Assembly: GCF_001945525.1 (NCBI RefSeq)
Contig: NZ_MPJW01000101.1
Location: 1 to 41,971, forward strand
DNA: 41,971 nt
Source: Ileibacterium valens
Lineage (GTDB): Bacteria; Bacillota_I; Bacilli_A; Erysipelotrichales; Erysipelotrichaceae
Reading direction: 5' to 3'
Shown here: positions 34,860 to 41,971 of the stretch, one piece after another
Position numbering within the stretch: the stretch's first letter is position 1
How the letters are laid out: every line of letters begins with the position of its first letter
Notes under the pieces: model-generated
Told to the model about the DNA's origin: nothing
Seen by the model: only the letters and a program-made list of their open reading frames with translations
The model's database searches: none
Made by a program: the position numbers and the translations under genes

Positions 34860-34880
34860 AACCGCGAAAGCGGTTTTTTT
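34860..34880 (+). terminator. Terminator of efp
   Basis: AACCGC (34860-34865), GAAA tetraloop, GCGGTT (34870-34875), then Ts to 34880. Located 20 bp past the stop. Confidence 0.9.
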
Positions 34881-34974
34881 CTTTATGGATCAACAAATCA
34901 AAATCAGATATGCTCATTCGCTTTTATATAAAGCATGAAATTATGTCTTCACAAGGTAAGATGCGGTTTTTCTT

Positions 34975-34983
34975 TGTTATAAT
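34975..34983 (+). promoter_or_regulatory. Extended -10 promoter of the tail-anchored protein gene
   Basis: A perfect TATAAT (34978-34983) is preceded by TG one base upstream (TGTTATAAT), the extended -10 form. There is no convincing -35. The start would be near 34990, 20 bp before the ATG at 35010. Confidence 0.65.
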
Positions 34984-35009
34984 GAAAGACGATTTTAAAG
35001 GGGGAAATT

Positions 35010-35999
35010 ATGGCAAAATTGTCAAGGACTGCCCGTTTTCAGGAACTGCGTGATCAGCTGGATCAGGAAACCACTGTCGCTCAGACCACTCCAGGCGAGC
35101 AGATTAAGCTTACCAGAAGCAATCGAATTCAGAACAAAGCACTTCACGCCAATGATGTTCAACCCAGTGTGAACGAATCGCCAAAACCGATTCAGACTTC
35201 CACGGTTATGGATGAACTTCTTGGAGAAGTGAAACAGTATAATATCGATAACGGTGATCGCGCAGCACAGGATACGCAGATCAATATTTTAAAAACCTTA
35301 GATACCAATTCACAATCCATGAACAGCCGTCGAAATGCACACATGGAAACCATGGAACCCAATGAAGATGCCGGCGGAACAACAATGAATGTAATGAAGC
35401 AGAACGTCGATGCTCTGTTTGGTCAGGAAAGCAGAACCGAACCAGTCACCACACGTCCTGCCAGAAAAACAGCACTCGATGAGAAGGATCTTTTCAATAC
35501 CGATATTCTTCCAATGTCAACGGTGGCTCCAGCCAGAAAAGAGAAGGAAGAAATCATTCTTGAAGAAACTCCAGAAGAAGATGACAACGAAAAGACTAAA
35601 GCGGTTGAGATTAATCTGACTGACCTTATCGTTGACGAGCCCGTTGATCATGATCAGTTGGAAATGTTTGATCTTGGAGCCGATGATTTTGATCGTACCA
35701 TTCGCCAGTCTCAGGAACAGCCGGCTAAATATGCCAGCAGACGGGAAATGAAGAAGGCTCGTAAAAAAGCCCGGGTCAATGAAGAAAAGTCGATGCAGAC
35801 AACAGAAAAGATGTCTGATGCCTATTCTTCAGTCACAGAAAGAATTCATTACGATGATATCGACAGCTACGATGAAGAACCATCTCCAAAGAGCAAAGCC
35901 AGCAAAGCTGGAAATATTATCCTGAGTATTCTGATCGTTTTACTGATTATCGCGATTGCCGCAACACTTTACATGATTTATTCGACAGGAATCTTCTAG
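35010..35999 (+). CDS. Conserved-looking tail-anchored acidic membrane protein, function unknown
   Basis: I do not recognise a family. It is 329 aa. The basic N-terminus (MAKLSRTARFQELRDQLDQE) is followed by a long hydrophilic, probably disordered region rich in Asp, Glu, Thr and Gln. Next come a positively charged patch (SRREMKKARKKARVNEEK, about 247-265) and one C-terminal hydrophobic segment (about 303-323), leaving a few residues outside. The topology puts nearly the whole chain in the cytoplasm. Such layouts occur in division or envelope scaffold proteins, but nothing here proves that. A strong promoter and AAGGGGG site suggest solid expression. Confidence 0.7.
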   Translation: MAKLSRTARFQELRDQLDQETTVAQTTPGEQIKLTRSNRIQNKALHANDVQPSVNESPKPIQTSTVMDELLGEVKQYNIDNGDRAAQDTQINILKTLDTNSQSMNSRRNAHMETMEPNEDAGGTTMNVMKQNVDALFGQESRTEPVTTRPARKTALDEKDLFNTDILPMSTVAPARKEKEEIILEETPEEDDNEKTKAVEINLTDLIVDEPVDHDQLEMFDLGADDFDRTIRQSQEQPAKYASRREMKKARKKARVNEEKSMQTTEKMSDAYSSVTERIHYDDIDSYDEEPSPKSKASKAGNIILSILIVLLIIAIAATLYMIYSTGIF

Positions 36000-36397
36000 A
36001 ACTCTGATCTGGAAGAAATATTTATTCAGATGCTGATCAAATCCAATTTCTGATCTGAACCTTCATTCAGACTTTGTATTGCAAAGAAGAAAGAATAGAA
36101 TATTCGACTCGTTTTTTCTTGTTTTCTGCCAGCAGGGATCCTGAAAAGAGACAAAGCCAATTAAAAAATGGTTACCCTAATCGTACTAACTTTAATCAGC
36201 GGGTTAAGATAACCATTATAAAAAAACTAAATCAGACAAAAACAGCCCAAATTTACTGATGGGCCAGCTGCATTGTCAGAGGTCTGTGAAGTACAGACCA
36301 TTGACTTTAGGTAATGAGCAGTTAACCAAAGGACCAGCATCATTTATGTCTTTAATCGAAAGCCGGGAAATCCGGCTGTTATTGGAAGTAGAACGAA
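36000..36397 (+). other. Hairpin-rich intergenic region upstream of cmk
   Basis: About 400 bp without a gene. Hairpins in order: TTCAGAT/ATCTGAA (36025-36059), AATGGTTA/TAACCATT (36167-36217), GCCCA/TGGGC (36245-36264), GGTCTGT/ACAGACC with a 5-nt loop (36281-36299), and AGCCGG/CCGGCT with a 5-nt loop (36361-36377), the last ending 20 bp before the cmk ATG. This could be a regulatory leader of the cmk-der-gpsA-hup operon. No known riboswitch is recognised and no clear promoter was found. Confidence 0.45.
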
Positions 36398-37075
36398 ATG
36401 AAGAAATTCAACATAGCCCTTGATGGGCCAAGCGGAGCAGGAAAAAGCAGCATTGCTGATCAGCTTGCTGAGATTTATCAGATGAAGCATCTGGATACCG
36501 GAGCGATGTATCGCGCGATTTCCTGGCTTTTAAATCAGGAGAAAATTGATCCTGAAAACGATCTGGCTATTGAGAATGCCTTAAAAAGTGCCGTTCTGGA
36601 TCTACCTGAAGATGGAAGAGTGATCATCAACGGTATTGATGTCAGTGAAATCATTCGAACTCCAGAAGTTTCCATGCTCGCTTCTCTTTATGCATCCAAA
36701 GCACCCGTTCGCCAGAAGATGGTTGAACTCCAGCAAAAGATCGCCTCAAGACAGGGGTTTATTGTCGATGGCCGTGATATCTGTGATGTTGTATTGCCTG
36801 ATGCTCTGGTAAAGATTTATCTGGATGCATCAGCCGATGCCAGAGCTAAACGCCGTTATCTTCAGGATCTTGAAAACGGTAAATCCGTCGAGTATGAAGA
36901 GGTGCTTCGACAGATTGAACAGCGTGATTATCAGGATCGGCACCGTGCGATTTCTCCGCTGAAAATAAGCGATCAGGCTGTCGTCATTGACAGCAGCCAA
37001 TTAAACATCGAACAGACCGTAGCAAAGGCCTGTGAGGTCGTAAACGAGAGACTCAAGAAAGAAGGTCTTTTATGA
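36398..37075 (+). CDS. cmk: Cytidylate kinase
   Basis: This 225-aa enzyme phosphorylates CMP and dCMP. It has P-loop DGPSGAGKSS (about 9-18), LDTGAMYRA (nucleotide-binding region), VDGRDICDVVLPDA and a lid with RRYLQDLENGK. The length is typical. A GGAAG-type site precedes the ATG. The stop overlaps the der start (ATGA), the first gene of the conserved Bacillota cluster cmk-der-gpsA-hup; rpsA and plsC, often in this cluster, are absent here. Confidence 0.95.
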   Translation: MKKFNIALDGPSGAGKSSIADQLAEIYQMKHLDTGAMYRAISWLLNQEKIDPENDLAIENALKSAVLDLPEDGRVIINGIDVSEIIRTPEVSMLASLYASKAPVRQKMVELQQKIASRQGFIVDGRDICDVVLPDALVKIYLDASADARAKRRYLQDLENGKSVEYEEVLRQIEQRDYQDRHRAISPLKISDQAVVIDSSQLNIEQTVAKACEVVNERLKKEGLL

Positions 37076-38376
37076 TTCGAGGAACTGTAGCTTTAGTCGG
37101 CCATCCAAATGTCGGCAAATCCACTTTATTTAACCGTCTGATCGGTCAGCGCAAGAGTATAGTTGACGATCAGCCAGGCGTAACCAGAGATCGTATTTAT
37201 GGTCTTGGAGAATGGCTGACCCAGGAATTCTGGCTGATTGATACTGGTGGAATTCAGCTTGAAGATCAGGACTTTGCCAGTGAAATCAATGCTCAGGTCG
37301 AAATTGCTTTAGAAGAAGCAGATGTTGTCATCATGTTATGTGATGCACAGGATGGAATGACACAGGATGATATATTCATTGCCCGCAAGCTGCAGAAATC
37401 CAATAAGCCCATTCTTCTTGCCGTCAATAAAGCAGACAACGAAAAAATTCGACTGGGAATTTATGATTTCTATCAGTTAGGACTTGGAGATCCGATGCCT
37501 GTATCCAGTACACATGGTTTGGGGGTTGCCGATCTGCTTGACGAAGTCATCAAACTGCTCCCGGATAAAGAAATGCGGCCTTATGAGGGCTTGACCACAT
37601 TCTGTGTGATCGGTCGGCCAAATGTCGGAAAAAGTTCTCTTGTTAACGCGATTTTAAAAGAAGATCGCGCGATTGTATCCAACATTGAAGGAACAACAAG
37701 AGACGCCATTGATACTCCGTTCACCTATGATGGACGCGAATACGTGATCATCGATACCGCCGGTATGCGAAAACGGGGCAAAATCTACGAAAACATTGAA
37801 AAGTATTCGATTCTTCGTGCCGTCAGCGCCATTGACCGGGCGGATGTGGTTTTATTTCTCATCGATGGAGAAAAAGGAATTCGTGCCCAGGATAAACATG
37901 TCGCCGGACTTGCCCACGATGCGGGCAAAGGGGTCATTATTGTCTATAACAAATGGGATGCCGTAAAGAAGGACGAGCATACCATGAATGAAGTTACGAA
38001 AAAAATCCGTGAGGAATTTAAATATCTTGATTATGCTCCAATCGCCTTCGTCTCTGCCTTAACTCGAGCAAAAGTGCAGAATCTGATTCCACTTATTGAT
38101 GAAGTTCATGAAAGTTGTACACTGCGCATTCCAACGAATGTCTTAAATGATGTCATTCTTGATGCGCAGATGATGAATCCGCCAAAAGCTCAAAGCGGCC
38201 GTCAGCTGAGAATCTACTATGGATCTCAGGTGGCTGTTAATCCGCCAACGATCGTCTTATTCGTCAATGATCCGGAACTTTTGCATTTCACATATGCTCG
38301 ATATATCGAAAACCGTCTCAGAGACGCTTTTGGCTTCATTGGAACACCAATAAAAATAACAGCAAGGAAGCGATAA
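37072..38376 (+). CDS. der: Ribosome biogenesis GTPase Der (EngA)
   Basis: A 434-aa tandem GTPase for 50S subunit assembly. G-domain 1 has GHPNVGKSTLFNRL, DTGG and NKAD. G-domain 2 has GRPNVGKSSLVNAI, DTAGMRKRGKI and NKWD. A KH-like domain ends the protein (PTIVLFVNDPELLHFTYARY). The start overlaps the cmk stop by four bases, so translation is coupled. Confidence 0.97.
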   Translation: MIRGTVALVGHPNVGKSTLFNRLIGQRKSIVDDQPGVTRDRIYGLGEWLTQEFWLIDTGGIQLEDQDFASEINAQVEIALEEADVVIMLCDAQDGMTQDDIFIARKLQKSNKPILLAVNKADNEKIRLGIYDFYQLGLGDPMPVSSTHGLGVADLLDEVIKLLPDKEMRPYEGLTTFCVIGRPNVGKSSLVNAILKEDRAIVSNIEGTTRDAIDTPFTYDGREYVIIDTAGMRKRGKIYENIEKYSILRAVSAIDRADVVLFLIDGEKGIRAQDKHVAGLAHDAGKGVIIVYNKWDAVKKDEHTMNEVTKKIREEFKYLDYAPIAFVSALTRAKVQNLIPLIDEVHESCTLRIPTNVLNDVILDAQMMNPPKAQSGRQLRIYYGSQVAVNPPTIVLFVNDPELLHFTYARYIENRLRDAFGFIGTPIKITARKR

Positions 38377-38379
38377 CTT

Positions 38380-39375
38380 ATGAAAACTGTCGTTATCGGC
38401 AGCGGAAGCTGGGGAACTGCGCTTGCGCAGGTTCTCGCAGATAATCATCAGGATGTCATTTTGTATGGAGTTGAACCAGCTCAGGTCAATGACATCAATA
38501 ACAACCACAAGAATTCACAGTTTTTTCCAAATACAGATTTAAACCCTGAACTCAAGGCTACAACTGACATGAATGTTGTCAAAAACGCAGACATGGTTGT
38601 CCTTGCCGTTCCATCTGCTTTTATATCTGATGTCGCAAAACAGGTCAGTGATTTGGCAGACAAAAAGCTGATCGTAGTCAATGTGGCAAAAGGGTTCGAT
38701 CCAAAAACCAATGAAAGAATGTCAGAGGCGATTCGTCACGCCATGGATCCCGCCAAACTTTCAAGCGTCGTTTCGCTGATTGGCCCATCTCACGCTGAAG
38801 AAGTTGTTGAAAGACAGCTCACCAGCATTGATGCAATCAGCCAGAATGAAAAAGATGCCCAGATGGTTCAGTCTCTGTTCTCGAACCCTTATCTGCGCAT
38901 TTACACAGGTACGGATGAAGTCGGAAGTGAACTTGGAGCAGCTGTTAAAAACGTAATGGCTATAGCCAGTGGGATTATTTCCGGTCTTGGATATAAAGAC
39001 AATACCAGAGCCGCTTTAATCACTCGCGGATTACAGGAAATGATCCGCTTTGGAACTGCATTTGGCGGTGATCCAAAGACGTTCATCGGATTAACCGGAG
39101 TTGGTGATCTGATCGTTACTTGCTCTTCACTCAATTCAAGAAACTTTCAGGCCGGTTATGAAATTGGCAAGGCCAATGAGGTAGAACACTTCCTGAAAAA
39201 TAACAAGAAAACTGTTGAAGGAATTCGTACCGCAAAAATCGTTCACGAACTGGCTAAAGAAAAGAATCTTGATATGCCAATTTGTGAAGAAGTTTATCAG
39301 ATTCTTTATGAAGGCAAAGAACCATCCATGTGTGCCAGCGATCTGATGCTCAGAGATCTGAAGAGGGAGTTTTAA
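38380..39375 (+). CDS. gpsA: Glycerol-3-phosphate dehydrogenase [NAD(P)+]
   Basis: This 331-aa enzyme makes sn-glycerol-3-phosphate from dihydroxyacetone phosphate for phospholipid synthesis. It has the dinucleotide motif IGSGSWGTALAQ (7-18), NVAKGFDP, GPSHAEEV, the catalytic Lys region GAAVKNVMAIASGI and GLTGVGDLIVTCSS. It starts 3 bp after der, with AAGGAAG as its site. Operon member. Confidence 0.97.
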   Translation: MKTVVIGSGSWGTALAQVLADNHQDVILYGVEPAQVNDINNNHKNSQFFPNTDLNPELKATTDMNVVKNADMVVLAVPSAFISDVAKQVSDLADKKLIVVNVAKGFDPKTNERMSEAIRHAMDPAKLSSVVSLIGPSHAEEVVERQLTSIDAISQNEKDAQMVQSLFSNPYLRIYTGTDEVGSELGAAVKNVMAIASGIISGLGYKDNTRAALITRGLQEMIRFGTAFGGDPKTFIGLTGVGDLIVTCSSLNSRNFQAGYEIGKANEVEHFLKNNKKTVEGIRTAKIVHELAKEKNLDMPICEEVYQILYEGKEPSMCASDLMLRDLKREF

Positions 39376-39378
39376 TCT

Positions 39379-39705
39379 ATGCCAAAGTACGTAAACAAGG
39401 ATACCCTTGCCGATACTTTAGTATCCACTCTTCATCTGAAAAATAAACGTCAGGCTCACGAAGCCGTTAATGCTCTGATCGAAGAAATGAGTTCTGCTCT
39501 TGAAAGCGGCGGAGTCATTGACATCGCTTATTTTGGAAAATTTTATATTTTTGACCGAAAGAGCCGAATGGGCATCAATCCGGTAACCAAAGAAAAAATG
39601 GAAATCCAGGCTACGCGGCTTCCTAAATTTAAGCCCTCGCAGACTCTGAAAAAAAGGTGTAATCAGTCTCTCGAGGAAGATCCGGCACAAAGTGACGAGG
39701 AATAA
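39379..39705 (+). CDS. hup: HU-family DNA-binding protein with acidic C-terminal tail
   Basis: A 108-aa nucleoid protein of the HU/IHF fold. It has N-terminal helices, GGVIDIAYFGKFYI, the beta-arm with NPVTKEKMEIQATRLPKFKP, and then an added tail ending SLEEDPAQSDEE. Classical HU is about 90 aa, and the acidic tail is an extra. The usual arm Arg (GRNP) is replaced by MGINP, which may alter DNA bending. It lies 3 bp after gpsA in the operon. Confidence 0.88.
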   Translation: MPKYVNKDTLADTLVSTLHLKNKRQAHEAVNALIEEMSSALESGGVIDIAYFGKFYIFDRKSRMGINPVTKEKMEIQATRLPKFKPSQTLKKRCNQSLEEDPAQSDEE

Positions 39706-39709
39706 GGAC

Positions 39710-40405
39710 GTGAACTCCCCTCAGGAAAAAGAACAGAATCCAGGTTCAGAAAAGCAGATTTATAAACGAACCATCAGTTATTCTAATCGTTTACAAAAAC
39801 CAAAAAAGAAGCTTGAATCCATTCAGAAAATTTGCCTGTATGCGTTTTTTGCATGCCTGATTATTGTAGGGGTATTAGTTGTACTTGCAATCTTTCCACT
39901 ACGTTCAACAGATCCTGATTCAAACTCCTTTAAAAAGGCTGAAGCCTTTCTGCAGGAACTCAAAGATGGAAACACTTCAAATATTCCTGAAAGAGCCAAT
40001 TCAGTGTTAGTTCAGAGAATTAAAGATCAATCGACTACCAATATGCCCAAAGAGTTTGCTCAGAGCTACAATCAGGCTTTGGTTCATAGCTGGGAAATCA
40101 CAGATATTTATCCGGAAAACAATGAAATTATTGTTGCGGTGGAAATAAGCAGTCTTGACCCACAGTCTTTCTCTGTTTCAGACTTATCGTATGGCCTTCG
40201 GGATGTGCTTAATGAGACACTCAAAGAGCATCCGGAATACCAGCAGAGTGATGTTGATCTGGAGATGATGAGTACTGAGCTGAGAATGGAAGCGTATGAT
40301 TATCTGATGAATAAGCTCGATGAAGCCAATCAGATCACACTGCCAGTTGAAATTGTTCTGGATTCTTCAGAACAGCATATTATCGACGTCCGCGATATGG
40401 ACTGA
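39710..40405 (+). CDS. Single-pass membrane protein of unknown function
   Basis: I do not recognise a family. From the GTG at 39710 (site GAGGAATAAGG) it has 231 aa; a GTG at 39692 inside hup is an alternative. A basic cytoplasmic N-terminus of about 40 residues is followed by one hydrophobic segment (ICLYAFFACLIIVGVLVVLA). An extracellular domain of about 165 residues has a helical, repeat-free composition (FKKAEAFLQELKDG and so on), similar in plan to small DUF4878/NTF2-like exported domains. It is the last gene of the cmk operon, ending at a strong terminator. Confidence 0.65.
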   Translation: MNSPQEKEQNPGSEKQIYKRTISYSNRLQKPKKKLESIQKICLYAFFACLIIVGVLVVLAIFPLRSTDPDSNSFKKAEAFLQELKDGNTSNIPERANSVLVQRIKDQSTTNMPKEFAQSYNQALVHSWEITDIYPENNEIIVAVEISSLDPQSFSVSDLSYGLRDVLNETLKEHPEYQQSDVDLEMMSTELRMEAYDYLMNKLDEANQITLPVEIVLDSSEQHIIDVRDMD

Positions 40406-40460
40406 ACAATTCAAATCTCGGATGATCAAATTTAGAAAAAACTTATGAACTGCAGAGAAA

Positions 40461-40486
40461 AACGCCGGTTTTTACCGGCGTTTTTA
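40461..40486 (+). terminator. Terminator of the cmk-der-gpsA-hup operon
   Basis: AACGCCGGT (40461-40469) pairs with ACCGGCGTT (40474-40482) around a T4 loop, then a T-run. Confidence 0.95.
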
Positions 40487-40659
40487 ATATAGGTATAAGA
40501 AATCTCTGGCAAATATCTTTGCATGGCAGTCTATTTATTTTCAAATTGGTCTGATTGTGGTTAATATTGAAATACCCATGTTCCTTTTTTGAGCGAATTG
40601 AAAGCAGGGAACATAATCTAAGATTTATTTTCTGTCATTTATAAAAGAGGTATCTGTTT

Positions 40660-41214
40660 ATGTTGAAATCCATCGTTTTAGCCGGAGGGTGCTTTTGGGG
40701 AGTTCAGAAGTTTTTTGATCAGTTTCCAGGAATTCGAAGTGTTGTTGGGTATGCCAATGGAAATTATGAACATCCAACTTATGAGCAGGTCTGCCGTGGA
40801 AGCGGACATACTGAAGCTGTTGAACTCTTCTATGAAGATCCAATCAAGGCTGTACAGATTCTTGCTGCCTACTTTGTGATCATTGATCCGACTTCCCTGA
40901 ATAAACAGGGAAATGATGTCGGGATTAACTATCGAACTGGAATTTATTCCAATGACGAACAGATTCTGGAATTGGCCAGATTGATGCTTTCTGATATCGA
41001 AGCTAAAATTAAAAAACAAGTGGTCGTCGAAACGGGAAGTCTGGATCACTTTTATGAAGCTGAAGATTATCATCAAAACTACCTTCAGAAAAATCCCGGA
41101 GGATACTGTCATCTGCCACTATCCATCCTTCGCGGACATTCCTTACCCAGTATGGATCAGATTTTAAGAGCCTACCCATCTCTTGCAAAGCTGCCGAAAG
41201 CCAGACTTTTATAG
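40660..41214 (+). CDS. msrA: Peptide-methionine (S)-S-oxide reductase
   Basis: This 184-aa enzyme repairs oxidised methionine. It has the active-site GGCFWG at the N-terminus (Cys11), GYANG, TYEQVCRGSGHTEAVE, and AEDYHQNYLQKNPGGYCH. No MsrB domain is fused. AAGAGG precedes the ATG. The upstream region has an inverted pair, ATGTTCC (40578-40584) and GGAACAT (40608-40614). Monocistronic. Confidence 0.94.
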   Translation: MLKSIVLAGGCFWGVQKFFDQFPGIRSVVGYANGNYEHPTYEQVCRGSGHTEAVELFYEDPIKAVQILAAYFVIIDPTSLNKQGNDVGINYRTGIYSNDEQILELARLMLSDIEAKIKKQVVVETGSLDHFYEAEDYHQNYLQKNPGGYCHLPLSILRGHSLPSMDQILRAYPSLAKLPKARLL

Positions 41215-41346
41215 TCGGATTTTCTCTTTGGATTCTTCATTCGTCTGGTTGAATGTCCAAATCACTCAAAATCAATTTTTTCTGCAGTCTTACATGAAGC
41301 AGGCAAACCAAACTATACTTGTATAAATCAAATCATAATAAGTTTT

Positions 41347-41386
41347 AAAAGATCTGATGGCCAAAACGGCTAATCAGATCTTTTTT
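41347..41386 (+). terminator. Terminator of msrA
   Basis: AAAAGATCTGAT (41347-41358) pairs with ATCAGATCTTTT (41373-41384), leading into T6. Confidence 0.9.
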
Positions 41387-41550
41387 CTTCAGAGCTGATG
41401 GTCAGTCAAAACTAGATTTCAATAATGAAATAATATCCAGATTGTGAAACTAACCAAATTGGAGTTTTCCTGGCTTTTCGAGTACGATGTGTTTCAATTT
41501 TTTTTCGCCAGAAAAAAGGCTTTCCTCTATAATTTTTCTGTCTGGAAAGA
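41387..41550. other. Flank between msrA and the IS1182-like element
   Basis: About 160 bp, AT-rich. CTGGC (about 41469) and GCCAG (about 41507) form a weak inverted pair. I see no gene. Confidence 0.4.
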
Positions 41551-41971
41551 AGGGGCTGTTAAATTTCGACTGATTTTTCATCAGCGAGATTTACAGCCCC
41601 TTTTTCTATGCTTTTTATCTGATTCAATCCTGTTTTATGATGTGTTTTTCCGCTCAAGTCAATTTTTGAACGCACTGAAAAGAGCCAAAACTCAAAAAGA
41701 CTGTTTATAATCTTTTTCAGATTTCGCTTTTCTGCTCCTTTAATTTTCCATAACGTTCGAGTTCTGGGCAACTCATCCGATTTCTGTTGTTTAATTTTCT
41801 GATATTGTGTCCCATGGCCACAATAAGCACCTCAAATTTTACGTTTTCCAGTCCCCGGCGTCTCAATCGGCTGTATCTGTAGTTTTCTTTAAGATCTCCG
41901 AAGGTTCCTTCCGCCTGAATGCTCCGGCTGACCATAATCTCATGTCCTGCATCTGAAGACATGTTCTCCCG
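41551..41971 (-). mobile_element. IS1182-like insertion sequence, 3' end (partial)
   Basis: This contains the C-terminal part of the transposase (minus strand, running off the right edge), a non-coding trailer of about 115 bp, and a strong hairpin, AGGGGCTGT (41551-41559) with ACAGCCCCT (41593-41601). That hairpin is the probable terminal structure, holding the inverted repeat tip GGGGCTG. The left end of the element is not in the window, so the exact boundary and any target duplication are unproven. Confidence 0.6.
41717..41971 (-). CDS. IS1182 family transposase, C-terminal fragment (5' part outside window)
   Basis: 84 codons are visible, open to the right edge and ending in TAA. The sequence SSDAGHEIMVSRSIQAEG, followed by TFGDLKENYRYSRLRRRG and VLIVAMGHNIRKL, matches the end of the DDE domain in IS1182/IS5-type transposases (the catalytic Glu in QAEGTFGDLK). 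It is truncated by the window only; no internal break is seen. Confidence 0.85.
   Translation of the reverse strand, partial: RENMSSDAGHEIMVSRSIQAEGTFGDLKENYRYSRLRRRGLENVKFEVLIVAMGHNIRKLNNRNRMSCPELERYGKLKEQKSEI

Noticed and set aside
41444-41710. 88-codon plus-strand ORF in the IS1182-like trailer
   Set aside because: Phe-rich, crosses the terminal hairpin, no ribosome site; likely chance.

Overview
The window looks like a chromosomal segment of a low-to-moderate GC Bacillota bacterium. An Erysipelotrichia-type anaerobe is my best guess, from type III glutamine synthetase, an NfnAB-type transhydrogenase, strong AGGAGG-type ribosome sites and the cmk-der-gpsA-hup gene order. No rRNA, tRNA or CRISPR array was seen. 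Both edges are mobile DNA: the tip of an IS66-family element at the left and the 3' end of an IS1182-like element at the right.

Layout. 1-368: end of the IS66 element (tnpA, minus). 372-1142: CpXC zinc-ribbon protein. 1546-5179: nrdA-nrdB class I ribonucleotide reductase (minus), followed by a Cys-rich mini-ORF. 5730-15703: a minus-strand nitrogen assimilation block read glnN (GS type III), asnB, gltB, gltD. 16141-17904: a divergent pair, a glutamine synthetase homologue that has lost catalytic glutamates, followed by a pseudo-receiver/ANTAR protein. 18143-22461: YbaK deacylase, GH13 glycosidase and Na/Pi cotransporter-like protein. 22682-25186 (minus): lipoprotein and pyrG. 25355-30948: AI-2E-family membrane protein, WYL regulator, DUF2779 Cas4-like/exonuclease fusion and zinc phospholipase C-like protein. 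31376-33603: nfnA-nfnB. 33904-34067: candidate small RNA. 34277-35999: efp and a tail-anchored acidic protein. 36398-40405: cmk-der-gpsA-hup-membrane protein. 40660-41214: msrA. 41551 to the end: the IS1182-like end.

The most interesting system is the nitrogen block. The glnN promoter (TTGACA-N17-TAATCT on the minus strand) fires straight into an approximately 80-nt RNA. Its closing stem (GGCAAGGAC with GUCUUUGCC) abuts a U6 run, so it looks like a transcription attenuator. The 5' arm of that stem can instead form a small hairpin with hexaloop AAGGAC, which has the A1/G4 signature of ANTAR-protein targets. Across the divergent promoter lie a probable pseudo-glutamine synthetase and an ANTAR protein whose receiver domain lacks the phospho-acceptor Asp. 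I infer a regulatory module in which the pseudo-GS senses nitrogen status and controls the ANTAR antiterminator, which controls the real glutamine synthetase. It would resemble AmiC-AmiR, with a dead GS as the sensor. The sequence supports the parts; the wiring is inference.

All calls come from reading the sequence and from remembered family features. No search or folding program was run.
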